Shown here piece by piece: positions 46,254-55,805 of a DNA stretch of 64,000 nucleotides (position 1 is its first letter; every line of letters begins with the position of its first letter). Source of the stretch: Zingiber officinale. Taxonomy: Eukaryota; Streptophyta; Magnoliopsida; Zingiberales; Zingiberaceae. The notes beneath the pieces are model-generated. The model was not told where the DNA came from, made no database searches, and was given only the letters and a program-made list of their open reading frames with translations. The stretch spans positions 29,323,593 to 29,387,592 of the forward strand of contig NC_055986.1 in NCBI RefSeq assembly GCF_018446385.1, in the 5' to 3' direction. Both the position numbers and the translations under genes were made by a program.

Positions 46254-48550
46254 ATAACAAACTTATCTAAGTATTCTCTGAATACTCTTTTCATGAGGTC
46301 CATGAAAGTAGCTGGAGCATTTGTCACGCCAAAGGGCATGACTACGAACTCATAATGTCCGTATCTGGTCCTGAAAGTTGTCTTGGGTATGTCACCTTCT
46401 TTAACCTTCACCTGGTGGTATCCCGATCTGAGGTCTATTTTAGAGAACACTGTTGCTCCCTTTAGCTGATCGAATAGGTCATCTATCCTGCGAAGAGGAT
46501 ACCTGTTCTTAATTGTGACTTGGTTTAGTGCTCGGTAGTCTATACACAGGCGCATGCTCCCGTCCTTCTTCTTCACGAACAATATAGGCGCTCCCCATGG
46601 TGAGTGACTAGAGCGTATGAAGCCCTTGTTGAGCAGTTCCTGTAGTTGCTCCTAAAGTTCCTTCAGTTCTGCTGGAGCCATGCGGTAGGGTGGTTTGGAG
46701 ATGGGATTTGTACCTGGAATAAGTTCTATCTCAAATTCAATCTCCCTGTCTGGTGCTAGGCCTGGTAACTCCTCAGGGAAGACTACTGGGTAGTCACATA
46801 CAACTCGGACCTCCTCTAGCTTTCGGTCCTTGTCCTGACTGGTATCGACTACATGTGCTAAGAATCCCGTACATCCCGAATCAAGTAGTTTCTGTGCCTT
46901 CAGAGCTGAGAGAAACTTCTTGGCTTTTCTCCTTGGTTCTCCGATGTACCCAAACTGCACTCCTGCTTTGGGTTGGAATATAATTTTCTATTTAACGCAC
47001 TCTATGGAGGTGCCATACTTGATCAGAAAGTCCATTCCCAAGATGATGTCATAGTCCGTCATATCTAGCACCATCAGATCACCAAAAAGTTCTCTGTCTG
47101 CTATTATGGCTGGCACTGCTCGAAGCCAGTGCGTGGATGCCATCATTTCTCCTGAAGGTAGTGTCATCAGAAACTGACCACTGAGTACCTCTGGAGATAT
47201 TGCCAGCTTATCGGCGAATGTCCTGGATATATAGGAATGGGTTGCCCCAGTATCGAATAAGACAGTTGCACTTTGCTTTAAAATACTGATCCGACCTGTA
47301 ACAACTATCAAGGCATTCACTACATCCTCTCTGGTGAGTGAGTAGATCCTCACGTTCTTCGTGGCTGAGGGGGCTTCTAGTTTGCCCTGACTGATGTGTG
47401 GACCATCTATAGCAGCCTGTATCTGATGTAGTTGTGCTGGGTTACCTCCGTACTGGATCAGCTGTGATGGAGGGAAACTGGTCTTGTTTGGGCATTGCTT
47501 AGCCATGTGCCCTTCTTGGCCACATTCGAAGCATCCTCGTGTGCCCTTGCGACAAACTCCTGGGTGGAATTTCCCACAAGTAGAACACTTGGGATAGCTA
47601 GGTTGTTTACTAGCTGGTCCTCCTTTTGGGTAACTCCCTGATTTGCGTTTGTGACTAGAGTTCCCTTTCTAGTTGGAGCTATGGCCCTAGTGTTTCTGAG
47701 TACCCGATCCTCCTTGGCCCTTAGACTCTGAAATGGCTTGCTTCTGTTGTTTGATGTTGTTTTGGTAATGCTTGGTGGTTAGAGCACTACTTACCAATTT
47801 TTCAGTAGTTTGCGGCCTATGAACGCTGCTGGCCACATTCATCGCTATTTCCGGCCTTAGCATTTTAAGCATCAACCGGACTTGTTCTCTCTCAGTACTG
47901 ACTAGTTCAAGGCATAGACGAGCCAGTCTATTGAACTTCTTCACGGCCTCCTCAACTGAAAGGTTACCGTGATGAAATTCAGTGAACTCGTCGTAGTGGC
48001 AGTTTGTGACCCGCATGTGAAAGAACTCCTCAAAAAATTCTCTCTCGAAGTCAGCCCATGTCATCTGGTTCACTGGGCGCTTCGCTTTAATCTTCTCCCA
48101 CCACATACGTGCGTCTCCTGTAAAGAAGAAAGAGGCGCATTTCACCTTTTCATGCTCTGGCCAGTCCAGAAGCTCCATCGTACTCTCTAGTGTCTTGAAC
48201 TTGGCTTAGGCATCCCATGGTTCACTGATGCCTGAGAAATTCTCTGGCTTGATCTTCTACCACTGGATCAGATAGGCTTCCCTCTTTGCCCCTGCTGCTG
48301 GGGCCACTGGTGCTGCAGGTTGGACTGGTGGAACCTCTATCACTATTGGGGTTGCTATGTTAGGTTCTGGAGTGACAGTGGGGGTGTTCTGCTGATTAGC
48401 CCTTAGGGTGGCTATCTCCTGTTGCTGTTCAGCTAGTTGCTTCTGTAACTGAGCCACTACCTCTGTAAGGTTTGGGGGAGGAACTAAGCTGCCTGCCTCA
48501 TGCTGGGGCTCAGTAGTTGGTGTCTTTCTAGTTGGGCGTCCTGGTACCAT
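46254..48550 (-). pseudogene. gag, protease and RT 5' half of chromovirus B
   Basis: Minus strand, from MVPGRPTRKTPTT (48550) through a Gln-rich N-terminus, gag core (ELLDWPEHEKVKCASFFF, GDARMWWEKIKAKRP), zinc knuckle CFECGQEGHMAKQCP (about 47492-47537), protease LFDTGATHSYISRTFADKL (about 47230-47290), then the RT start (MAPAELKEL, then a stop, [33 protein letters not shown]) up to DKFVI, where the copia target ATAAC cuts it. Stops after IQW, KH and KEL among others break the frame. Confidence 0.9.
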
Positions 48551-48752
48551 TTTCTAGAGGAATAAAGGACATACATAACTAATACAATCATATTTGCATA
48601 TCTATTATTACCATGTTAGATGCTATCATATATAAACATGCTTTAGTTATCTATAAACATAAAAGCAAGAAACATAAATAAAGTGAGAGATATTCTTACT
48701 TGGAAGCTGCAGGTTCAATGCTGATGTGTGTGTGAAGGAGGTATGGAACCTC

Positions 48753-48764
48753 GCTCTGATACCA
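48753..48764 (-). other. Primer-binding site of chromovirus B
   Basis: The minus strand reads TGGTATCAGAGC, three bases inside the 5' LTR boundary at 48768. The stretch 48551-48752 is leader without genes. Confidence 0.9.
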
Positions 48765-48767
48765 CTT

Positions 48768-51004
48768 TGTAACGACCCGCCTTCTACTGACTAGGTTGTA
48801 AGGCCGGGGGTTACATTATGCAAACTATTCTTATGCAGAAAGGAGCTGAACTAATTTAAAATTATACTATTTGCTATAAAATCTGAAGTTTATATTCGGG
48901 ACATATTTCTAAAATTATACATATGCTAAAGAAGGGAGCTTAATTTTCTATTTGGTCGAAAACTAAAGTTAGGCGCTTTTGGCTGAAATCATACATTCCA
49001 ATCGATTGACTGATCGATTAGAGTTGTTTGATCGATCCACTGATCGACTCAACTCGCTACTGTGCACGGGGTCAAGTCTGAATCGATCGGCTAATCGATC
49101 CAGCCTGGCCAATCGATCCGATGGTCGATTCAGAGGCTCTCTGTTCGCAGGAATTTAAATTCCCGATCGATTGGCTGATCGATCCATGGCCGATCGATCA
49201 GCTGATCGACCCATCAGCTCTCTGTACGTGACAGATCGCACTTCAATTGATCGATTGAACTATCGAGGCTCCCCAATCGATCATCTAATCGCCTCACTAG
49301 CGTTTTGTACGCGGGGACTTCTCCCAATCAATCGGCTGATCGACTGAGGACTGCTCAATCGATCGGCTGATCGATTGGGTTACTGATTTCCGCAGAAATC
49401 AGACCCAACCTCATACAGAACTTTCAGAAATTCACCACAACCACCACACTACTACTGGGCATGCCATTACTCATGGTTAGCTATCTACTATCATGACAAA
49501 TAACAATCTAAGCATAACATAGTGCATACTCTCATGAAACAAGACACTTGACATCTAAAAGTGCAGAAAAGTAAATACTATATGAAGTACTAAGTTCTTA
49601 ATTTCCTAGTTCCCCCAAGGATCTTTATTCCAAGTTCCTGCCCACACACACATCTTCATCGCTGCCTCCAGCCTCCGCTATCCCATCTTTCCTTTACCTT
49701 TATCTGTAGTATAAGGAAAATGCAACTGTAAGCTTGGGAGCTTAGTAAGAAACCATCTACCTTACAAAAACATGCATTTGCAGAAATCATGCTTTTTAAA
49801 AGATGCTATGATGATATGCAAGCTGAGAATCATACTGGAAATGCTAAATCATGGCACATGAGCATGTAAATCATGGCAATCAAGAACTAAACATAGAGCT
49901 ATCTGCTATATCAATAGAAAACTGAACTGAAGCTAAGCTGAATTCACTTATCTATTTTGTGAAACATCTGTACTTGCTGTGCGCGCATCCCTAACTAGGC
50001 CCGAGGTAGCAAGTCCCGAATCTAGTAGGGTTACTAGGTTATCTAAACCTAGGGACGACTATGGGAGCCCAACCCAAGGACAACTGAAGTCCAGTACAGT
50101 GCCACTGATAAAGTAAAATACTGTTTATAACTGATTTATCATATCTTTCTTTTTACTCGGTTATCTAAACCTAGAGCTTGGTTAGCTGAACCTAGAGGCG
50201 ACTATGGAAGACCACCCATTGGACCATAGTCCCATATAACCGAAGCAAGGCTATGTATGCTATTTAAAAATGCATCTAGGCATTTAACTGAACTATTAAA
50301 ACACCTATTGTAGCATATAACTGTATTAGGCATTTTATCGAGCACCTGGTGTGCTCTAACTCTACATATGGCTGCACTATGAATATAATCGCGAACTATA
50401 GACATAAAAACATGCGATTAGATACTATACTGCAGGTGAGGGGTTACTTACATCCTGCGCTAGATTTTCTTACAATCCGATCGCTAGATTTCTGAAGAAG
50501 AGGATCTCTTCGACGATCTTCTTACGCCTACGCGTTCTTCTCGCGGAGAGGAACGTCTTCATGCCAGAATTATCGTCGGAAAGTGCTCCTACGATCCTAG
50601 GGGCGGAACCCTAGGCTTCTTGGGTTTGGTCGCCAAGAGGAAGAGGAGAAGGAAGGGTTTCGGCGGTGAGGGTTTGAGGGAGAAGAGAATTACCGATCAA
50701 AAATAACAACTCTCCACTTAATTTCCCTATTTATATTAACTAATTAATACACCCCAACTAAATCTTAAATATAATTGTTCTCCTCTTCTTTCAGCACACC
50801 TCTGTTGGGGCCCCTTGGTTACTAGAATCACCCTATATGTCATAGAGTCCATAGGTCTCGGGTTCGATTCCCGCTTAGGCTATTTTACATTTTTGTTTAT
50901 TTTTGCTACTTCTGCTACTCCAAAAATTCCATAAAAATATTCTAAAATTCTAGAAAAATAATAGAATATTTCTAAAATTAATTTGAGAATTTTCGGGCGT
51001 TACA
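48768..51004 (-). repeat. 5' LTR of chromovirus B
   Basis: 2,237 bp, TG...CA on the minus strand, collinear with 22605-24900 but lacking about 57 bp near 49962. Holds the CGATCG palindrome cluster (about 48996-49378) and the tRNA-like patch (about 50808-50882). Confidence 0.92.
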
Positions 51005-51183
51005 GATATACTCTATGAGAGTTTTGAACTCTTGTTGCATGAGTCTGTCTCATCTTTTACCATTACACTATATCCCAAGGGAAGTGAAGAGGGTTTTCGG
51101 AGTGTAGCGCGCAAGAAATGAAGGAGGTTGCGAAGAGAGGGAAGGTTCAGCATTTGAGGGGTGATTAATTTGTTTACTGTTTA

Positions 51184-51232
51184 GTCCCATATTGCTTGTG
51201 CATGGTGAGCTTCCTACAACGGACATTATAAA
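51184..51232 (+). promoter_or_regulatory. snRNA promoter of U5 copy 10 (USE variant + TATA)
   Basis: The USE reads GTCCCATATTG (51184-51194); TATAAA at 51227-51232, spacing 32 bp. Confidence 0.7.
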
Positions 51233-51256
51233 TTGGTTCAGGGTTGCATCATAATA

Positions 51257-51368
51257 AAACATGCAGATGCGTGATAAGAACAAAGTGAATTATTCTTTCA
51301 CCTTTTTTTTAAAGAATACCGTGTACTTTTCACTAAAAACAACATACATTAATTTTTTAAGAGTCATG
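51257..51368 (+). pseudogene. U5: U5 snRNA copy 10 (B type), pseudogene
   Basis: The loop reads CACCTTTTTTTT with the ACT lost. The Sm tract runs into TTAAGAGTCATGAC and the 3' hairpin is gone, as in copies 2 and 6. It shares GTACTTTTCAC and AAATTGCAAG with them. Confidence 0.85.
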
Positions 51369-51877
51369 ACAAATTGCAAGTTAAATTTGTTCCTAACAAT
51401 TTTATATTAATTATTTCATTTGTAAGAGTTATAATGTTTTATATATTTAATTTTATCTCATATTTTTATTTTTTTGTAAATTAGATATTTTTGGTCCTAT
51501 AGAAGTTTGCACTAATTATTTGCATATATTTGAAAAGTACACCGACTATTAGGATATATTTTGAAAGTAAAGATGAAGTGTGGTGGACAACTAAGCATCA
51601 TGAGTGTTCTTCAAATATCATGGTTGTACGATATACTTTGTGAGAGTATTGATTGCATGAGTCAACATCATGGGTGGTTCAAATATCGTGGTGGTATCCC
51701 AACAGAAGAGAAGAGGGTTTACAGAGCCTCGCTCAAGTAAGGAAGGAGGATGCGAAGAGAGGGAAGGTTCGATGTTTGAGGGGTGATTAATTTGGCTAGC
51801 ATTTATTGCCACATTGCTCCTGCTTGGTGAGTTTCCTACTTGGACATTGTAAATTGGTTCAGGGTTGCTTCATAATA

Positions 51878-52004
51878 AAACATGCAGTTGTGTGATAGGA
51901 ATAAAGTAAATTATTCTTTCACCTATTACTAAAGAATACCGTGTGCCTATCACTAAAAACAACATACATTAATTTTTGATAGAGCTCCTTTTACAAAGGA
52001 GCCC
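51878..52004 (+). pseudogene. U5: U5 snRNA copy 11 (C type), pseudogene
   Basis: Upstream, the USE is mutated (ATTGCCACATTG for TAGTCCCACATTG) and the TATA box reads TGTAAA (51848-51853). The loop reads CACCTATTACT. The Sm site AATTTTTG and the Watson-Crick hairpin GCTCCTTT-TAC-AAAGGAGC survive, making this the clearest view of the ancestral hairpin. Three separate lesions make function unlikely. Confidence 0.85.
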
Positions 52005-52619
52005 TAATAAATTATATGTTAAATTTTTCCTAACAATTTTTAAATTAATTATTTTAGTTGTAAGAGCTATAATGTTTTATATATTTAATTTTATCTCAAT
52101 TTTTTTTATTATTTTAGATTAATTATTAGGGTACAGATGGAGTGTGGTGGATGACTCAATATCATGAGTGTGGTTCAAATATTGTGGTTGTATAATATAC
52201 TTTGAAATAGTTTTGATTGCATGAGTCAACATCATGGGTGGTTCAAATATCGTGAATGTATGATATACTTAGTGAGAGTTTCGAACTCTTGTTATATGAG
52301 TCTGTCTAATCTGTTACCATTACATTGTATCGCAAGGGAAGAGAAAAGGATTTACGGAGACTAGCGATGGGGTAAGGAAGGAGGATGTGAAGAGAGTGAA
52401 TGTTCAGCATTTGAGGGGTGATTAATTTGGCTAATGTTTAGTCCCACATTGTAACGACCCAAAATTCCTCGTTACGAGTCCTAATAGTACGTAAAAATAT
52501 TTAGAAATGCTTTAGAAAAATTCTACAGATTTTTAGAAATTTTTAGAGTATTTTTATGTAATTTTTGGAGGTCGTTTGGTATTTTTACTAAATGAAAGAA
52601 GTTTCGACAAAAATAATGT

Positions 52620-52985
52620 CCAAGCCGAGATTTGAACCGGAGACCTCCGACCGAGCCAACTCTTAAGTGAATCTAGCTGACCAAGTGTACCAGCGAGCGT
52701 AGCTGATTAAAGAAGGAGCAAAAATCTGTTTAAGCAGTAGTTGAGGAATAGGAAATAAATTGAAATAAAAAGGGGCGGCTGAGGAATCGAACCCGTGACC
52801 TCTGACGCGGTCAAGATTTAGCAAAGTCCCAGCTAACGTTGCCGATTAAAAAGGGGAATGAAATTTATTTAAGTAATAGTTAATAGGAAACAGAAAATAA
52901 ATGGGAATAAAAGGCTACTGAGGAATCGAACCCGCGACCGGCGAATCCGGTGGACCAAGACTCCAAGCGGACGGATCAATTTAGA
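52620..52985 (-). repeat. Three antisense tRNA-like patches in LTR
   Basis: Minus-strand B-box-like sequences recur three times: GGTTCAAATCTC (about 52630), GGTTCGATTCCTC (about 52785) and GGTTCGATTCCTC (about 52930). Each is preceded at tRNA-like distance by a TTGGTCAGC or similar A-box-like block. The 3' LTR carries the same trio (about 55976-56365). They look like degenerate tRNA-derived modules; none folds into an obvious cloverleaf. Confidence 0.5.
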
Positions 52986-53599
52986 AAAGATAGAAAAATT
53001 TATTTAAGGAGTTAACAGAAATATTAAGTTATAAAAAGGGATAAGTTGATGCTCTATTTTCCTGTGACCTAAACCATTCTCTCCTTCTCTTCTACGTGCG
53101 ACGGCGGAGCTCGGGAAGAAAACAAAAGGGAGTTAGGGCATCGTCTCCGGCGGCCAACCAAGGTCCTAGAAGCCCTTCTTGTTCGGTTGTGAGTCTAAGG
53201 AGCAAGGTAAGTGCTTCCTCACCTGCAGTAGAGTAGTTTCGGATTCATGTGTTCTTGATTTCCGACGCATGCATGCCGCAAAGATTAATGATTTTGAAGA
53301 TTTCCTGCCGTGGGTTTCATAAAGAAGACGAGAAGAGGTTTTAATTAATTTGAATATGTGGTTTAGTTTATTCCTTATTGTTTGATTGGTGCTGCTACCA
53401 TGAAACTAAATTTAGTTCATTTAGATTTGGAAAGGAGTAAATTGTTTTGTTATGCAGTGAGCATGAGACAGATATCATATTAATTAATTTATGGGAAGAG
53501 AATGTATAAATTTAAGGGAATATTAGATTCAGAAAAGATGATGATTAAATGTTGATGACATAAATTAAGGATGGAAACTTTACTTTCAGATTTTTGGTG

Positions 53600-54115
53600 G
53601 AACTTATAGTGCAGATTTTTATGAAAGATTATAGTGCAGAATTTTGATTAAGCTTATAGTGCAGAATTTTGATTAAGTTTATAGTACAGAATTTTGATTA
53701 AGTTTGTAGGCAGATTTGATTATGCTTATAGTGCAGAATTTTGATTAAGCTTATAGTGCAGAATTTTGATTAAGCTTTGATTAAGCTTATAGTGCAGAAT
53801 TTTGATTAAGCTTATAGTGCAGAATTTTGATTAAACTTATAGTGCAGAATTTTGATTAAGTTTGTAGGCAGATTTGATTAAGCTTATAGTGTAGAATTTT
53901 GATTAAGCTTATAGTGCAGAATTTTGATTAAGCATACAGTGTAGAATTTTGATTAAGTTTGTAGGTAGATTTGATTAAGCTTATAGTGCAGAATTTATAT
54001 TAAGTTTGTAGGCAGATTTGATTAAGCTTATAGTGCAGAATTTTGATTAAGCTTATAGTGTAGAATTTTGATTAAGTTTGTAGGCAGATTTGATTAAGCT
54101 TTTATGCAGATTTAG
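53600..54115. repeat. 25-bp minisatellite in 5' LTR of chromovirus C
   Basis: About 20 copies of GCTTATAGTGCAGAATTTTG followed by ATTAA, interspersed with a shorter variant GTTTGTAGGCAGATTTGATT. The 3' LTR has a similar array at about 56985-57535 with a different copy order. Confidence 0.9.
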
Positions 54116-55186
54116 TTTAGTGCAGTTTCAATAAGCATTTCAGTACAGTTCTATTAAGTATTTCCATGCAATTCTGTTAAACATTTCAGTGCAGAGTTAA
54201 TAAGCATTTTAGTGCAGTTTTGTATGAGACACCTTTTTAATAGAGGTGTTAACAAGTATAAGCAAGATAAAGAAAAGAATGAAAAAAGCCAAGACCTTAA
54301 GTAGATCCCAAAGTCAAGACTTTAGGGATTTTAGCACACAAGGTGCTTATTAAAATGTCAAGACATTTAAAGAAGAAGTAATTAAGATATTTTACTTTAA
54401 AGAGACTAGTACCCGACTTCCGAGGTTGTCGTTAAACAAATCCAGGTGTCCAATTCCGAGGTCTTGGCCCTGGTAGACCAAGGTCTGCTCTTTTAGGATT
54501 GGTGGCTCGCTACCCCAACCTATTAGGGAACGCGCATAAGATGGTACTACGCCTGGGCTCAAGAGAAGTTGATTATTATTTTGAAGTATTAAAGTATAAG
54601 TTTTTAAACAAAAGAAATAAGCTTCACATAAGTTTAAAAATTCAGCAAGTTAGTTCTTTATGCTAGCATGATTGTATAGATTTGCTTTTCAGTATGTTTC
54701 TATTGCTATTAGATGAGCATGAGTAGTATTTATTTATGACCCTTCAGTTTTAGATTTCTTCCAGTTACATGCATATTCGAGTTTTGTGAGTTAGATAGAG
54801 CTTACTAAGCAATTTTACTTATAGTTGCATTTCCTCTTACTATAGATAAAGGAAAGGAAAAGCTATAGTCAAGGAAGGCGACAAGGAGGTGCGGATGAAT
54901 GTGTGATGTGTGGACTATAGAAGCCTTGAGATTTAGTTAAAGATTTTATTAAGATATTTTGTATTTAGACATTTGAGATTGTACCTTATATTCCATGTCA
55001 TTTGAGATTGATATGTAGTTTAGATGTGTAGATTAGTCATTTAGTTTTTCGCTGCTAGTTAATTGCATGTTTAGAGAGTTTATGTATTGATCTTTACATG
55101 TGAACAACTCTAATTAAGTAAAGTTAGTAGTCCAGTAGTGCTCCGCCCTCGCAGACTAGTAGTGAGGAGGGTGGGGTGTTACAAGT

Positions 55187-55198
55187 TGGTATCAGAGC
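55187..55198 (+). other. Primer-binding site of chromovirus C
   Basis: TGGTATCAGAGC three bases after the 5' LTR. Confidence 0.9.
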
Positions 55199-55367
55199 AG
55201 TTCCTATTCTCCAGCATCACACATCAGCACCAGCCTTACCGTCTTCAAGTAAGAAAGTATTTAAAATTCTTTTATTAGTATGCTTTTCCTTATTAATTGT
55301 AGCATAGAGAAATCCTTAGAAATATTTGTTTATAAGTGCTAAAGTGAGTTAAAAGTTAGAGAGTAAC

Positions 55368-55770
55368 AGTTAAGGACAAGTACTCTCTTCCCAGAATAGA
55401 TGATCTATTTGATCAGTTAAAGGGGGCAATAGTGTTCTCTAAAATAGACCTGCGTTTTGGATACCATCAGTTGAAAGTGAAAGGAAGTGATACACCCAGA
55501 ACAGCTTCCAGAACCAGATATGGACACTACGAATTCATAGTCATGCCATTTGGTGTGACTAATGCACCTACGGTCTCCAGGGACTTTATAACAAGTCTTC
55601 CAAGGACCACTAATGGGTACAATGCGATATAGGTGATAATGGACAAAGAAGTTAAGAGACTAAGGAACAAAGAAGTACCACTAGTAAAGGTTATTTGGCA
55701 TCAGAAACATGAGGAGACTACGTGGGAGCGTAAGGATAGTATAAGACAAAGATATCCAAAATTATTCTAA
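55368..55770 (+). pseudogene. Chimeric pol scrap: RT, integrase and chromodomain pieces joined
   Basis: The frame reads an RT piece ([29 protein letters not shown]), then without break an integrase piece ([17 protein letters not shown], stop), then the chromodomain end (KEVKRLRNKEVPLVKVIW, ETTWERKDS) to KLF and a stop at 55768. About 3 kb of pol between these pieces is missing in two separate deletions, as are gag and protease. The PPT AAGATATGGGGAAT follows at about 55792. Confidence 0.9.
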
Positions 55771-55805
55771 GTTCGAGGACGAACTTTTTATAAGATATGG
55801 GGAAT

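Larger units (their letters stand above)
22605..51004 (-). mobile_element. Ty3/gypsy chromovirus B (Tekay/Del-like), split by nested elements
   Basis: LTR-bounded element on the minus strand, with target duplication GATAT at 22600-22604 and 51005-51009; the empty site TATGATATACTC occurs in sibling units. Removing the 19-kb copia insertion (27245-46253 plus one ATAAC copy) leaves an element of about 9.4 kb with gag, zinc knuckle, protease, RT, RNase H, integrase and a chromodomain-like C-terminus, all with scattered stops. LTRs are about 2.24-2.30 kb. Confidence 0.93.
51005..52449 (+). repeat. U5 array, block 4 (copies 10-11, promoter start of copy 12)
   Basis: Resumes the B-unit spacer after chromovirus B with GATATACTCTATGAGAG, holds B (copy 10) and C (copy 11) units and the spacer of D copy 12. 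It ends inside that copy's USE at CACAT (52445-52449). Confidence 0.9.
52450..55183 (+). repeat. 5' LTR of chromovirus C
   Basis: Holds three antisense tRNA-like patches (52620-52985), a 25-bp minisatellite (53600-54115) and a conserved GGTCTTGGCCCTGGTAGACC segment also found in the LTR of chromovirus A. No gene is seen. Confidence 0.92.
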
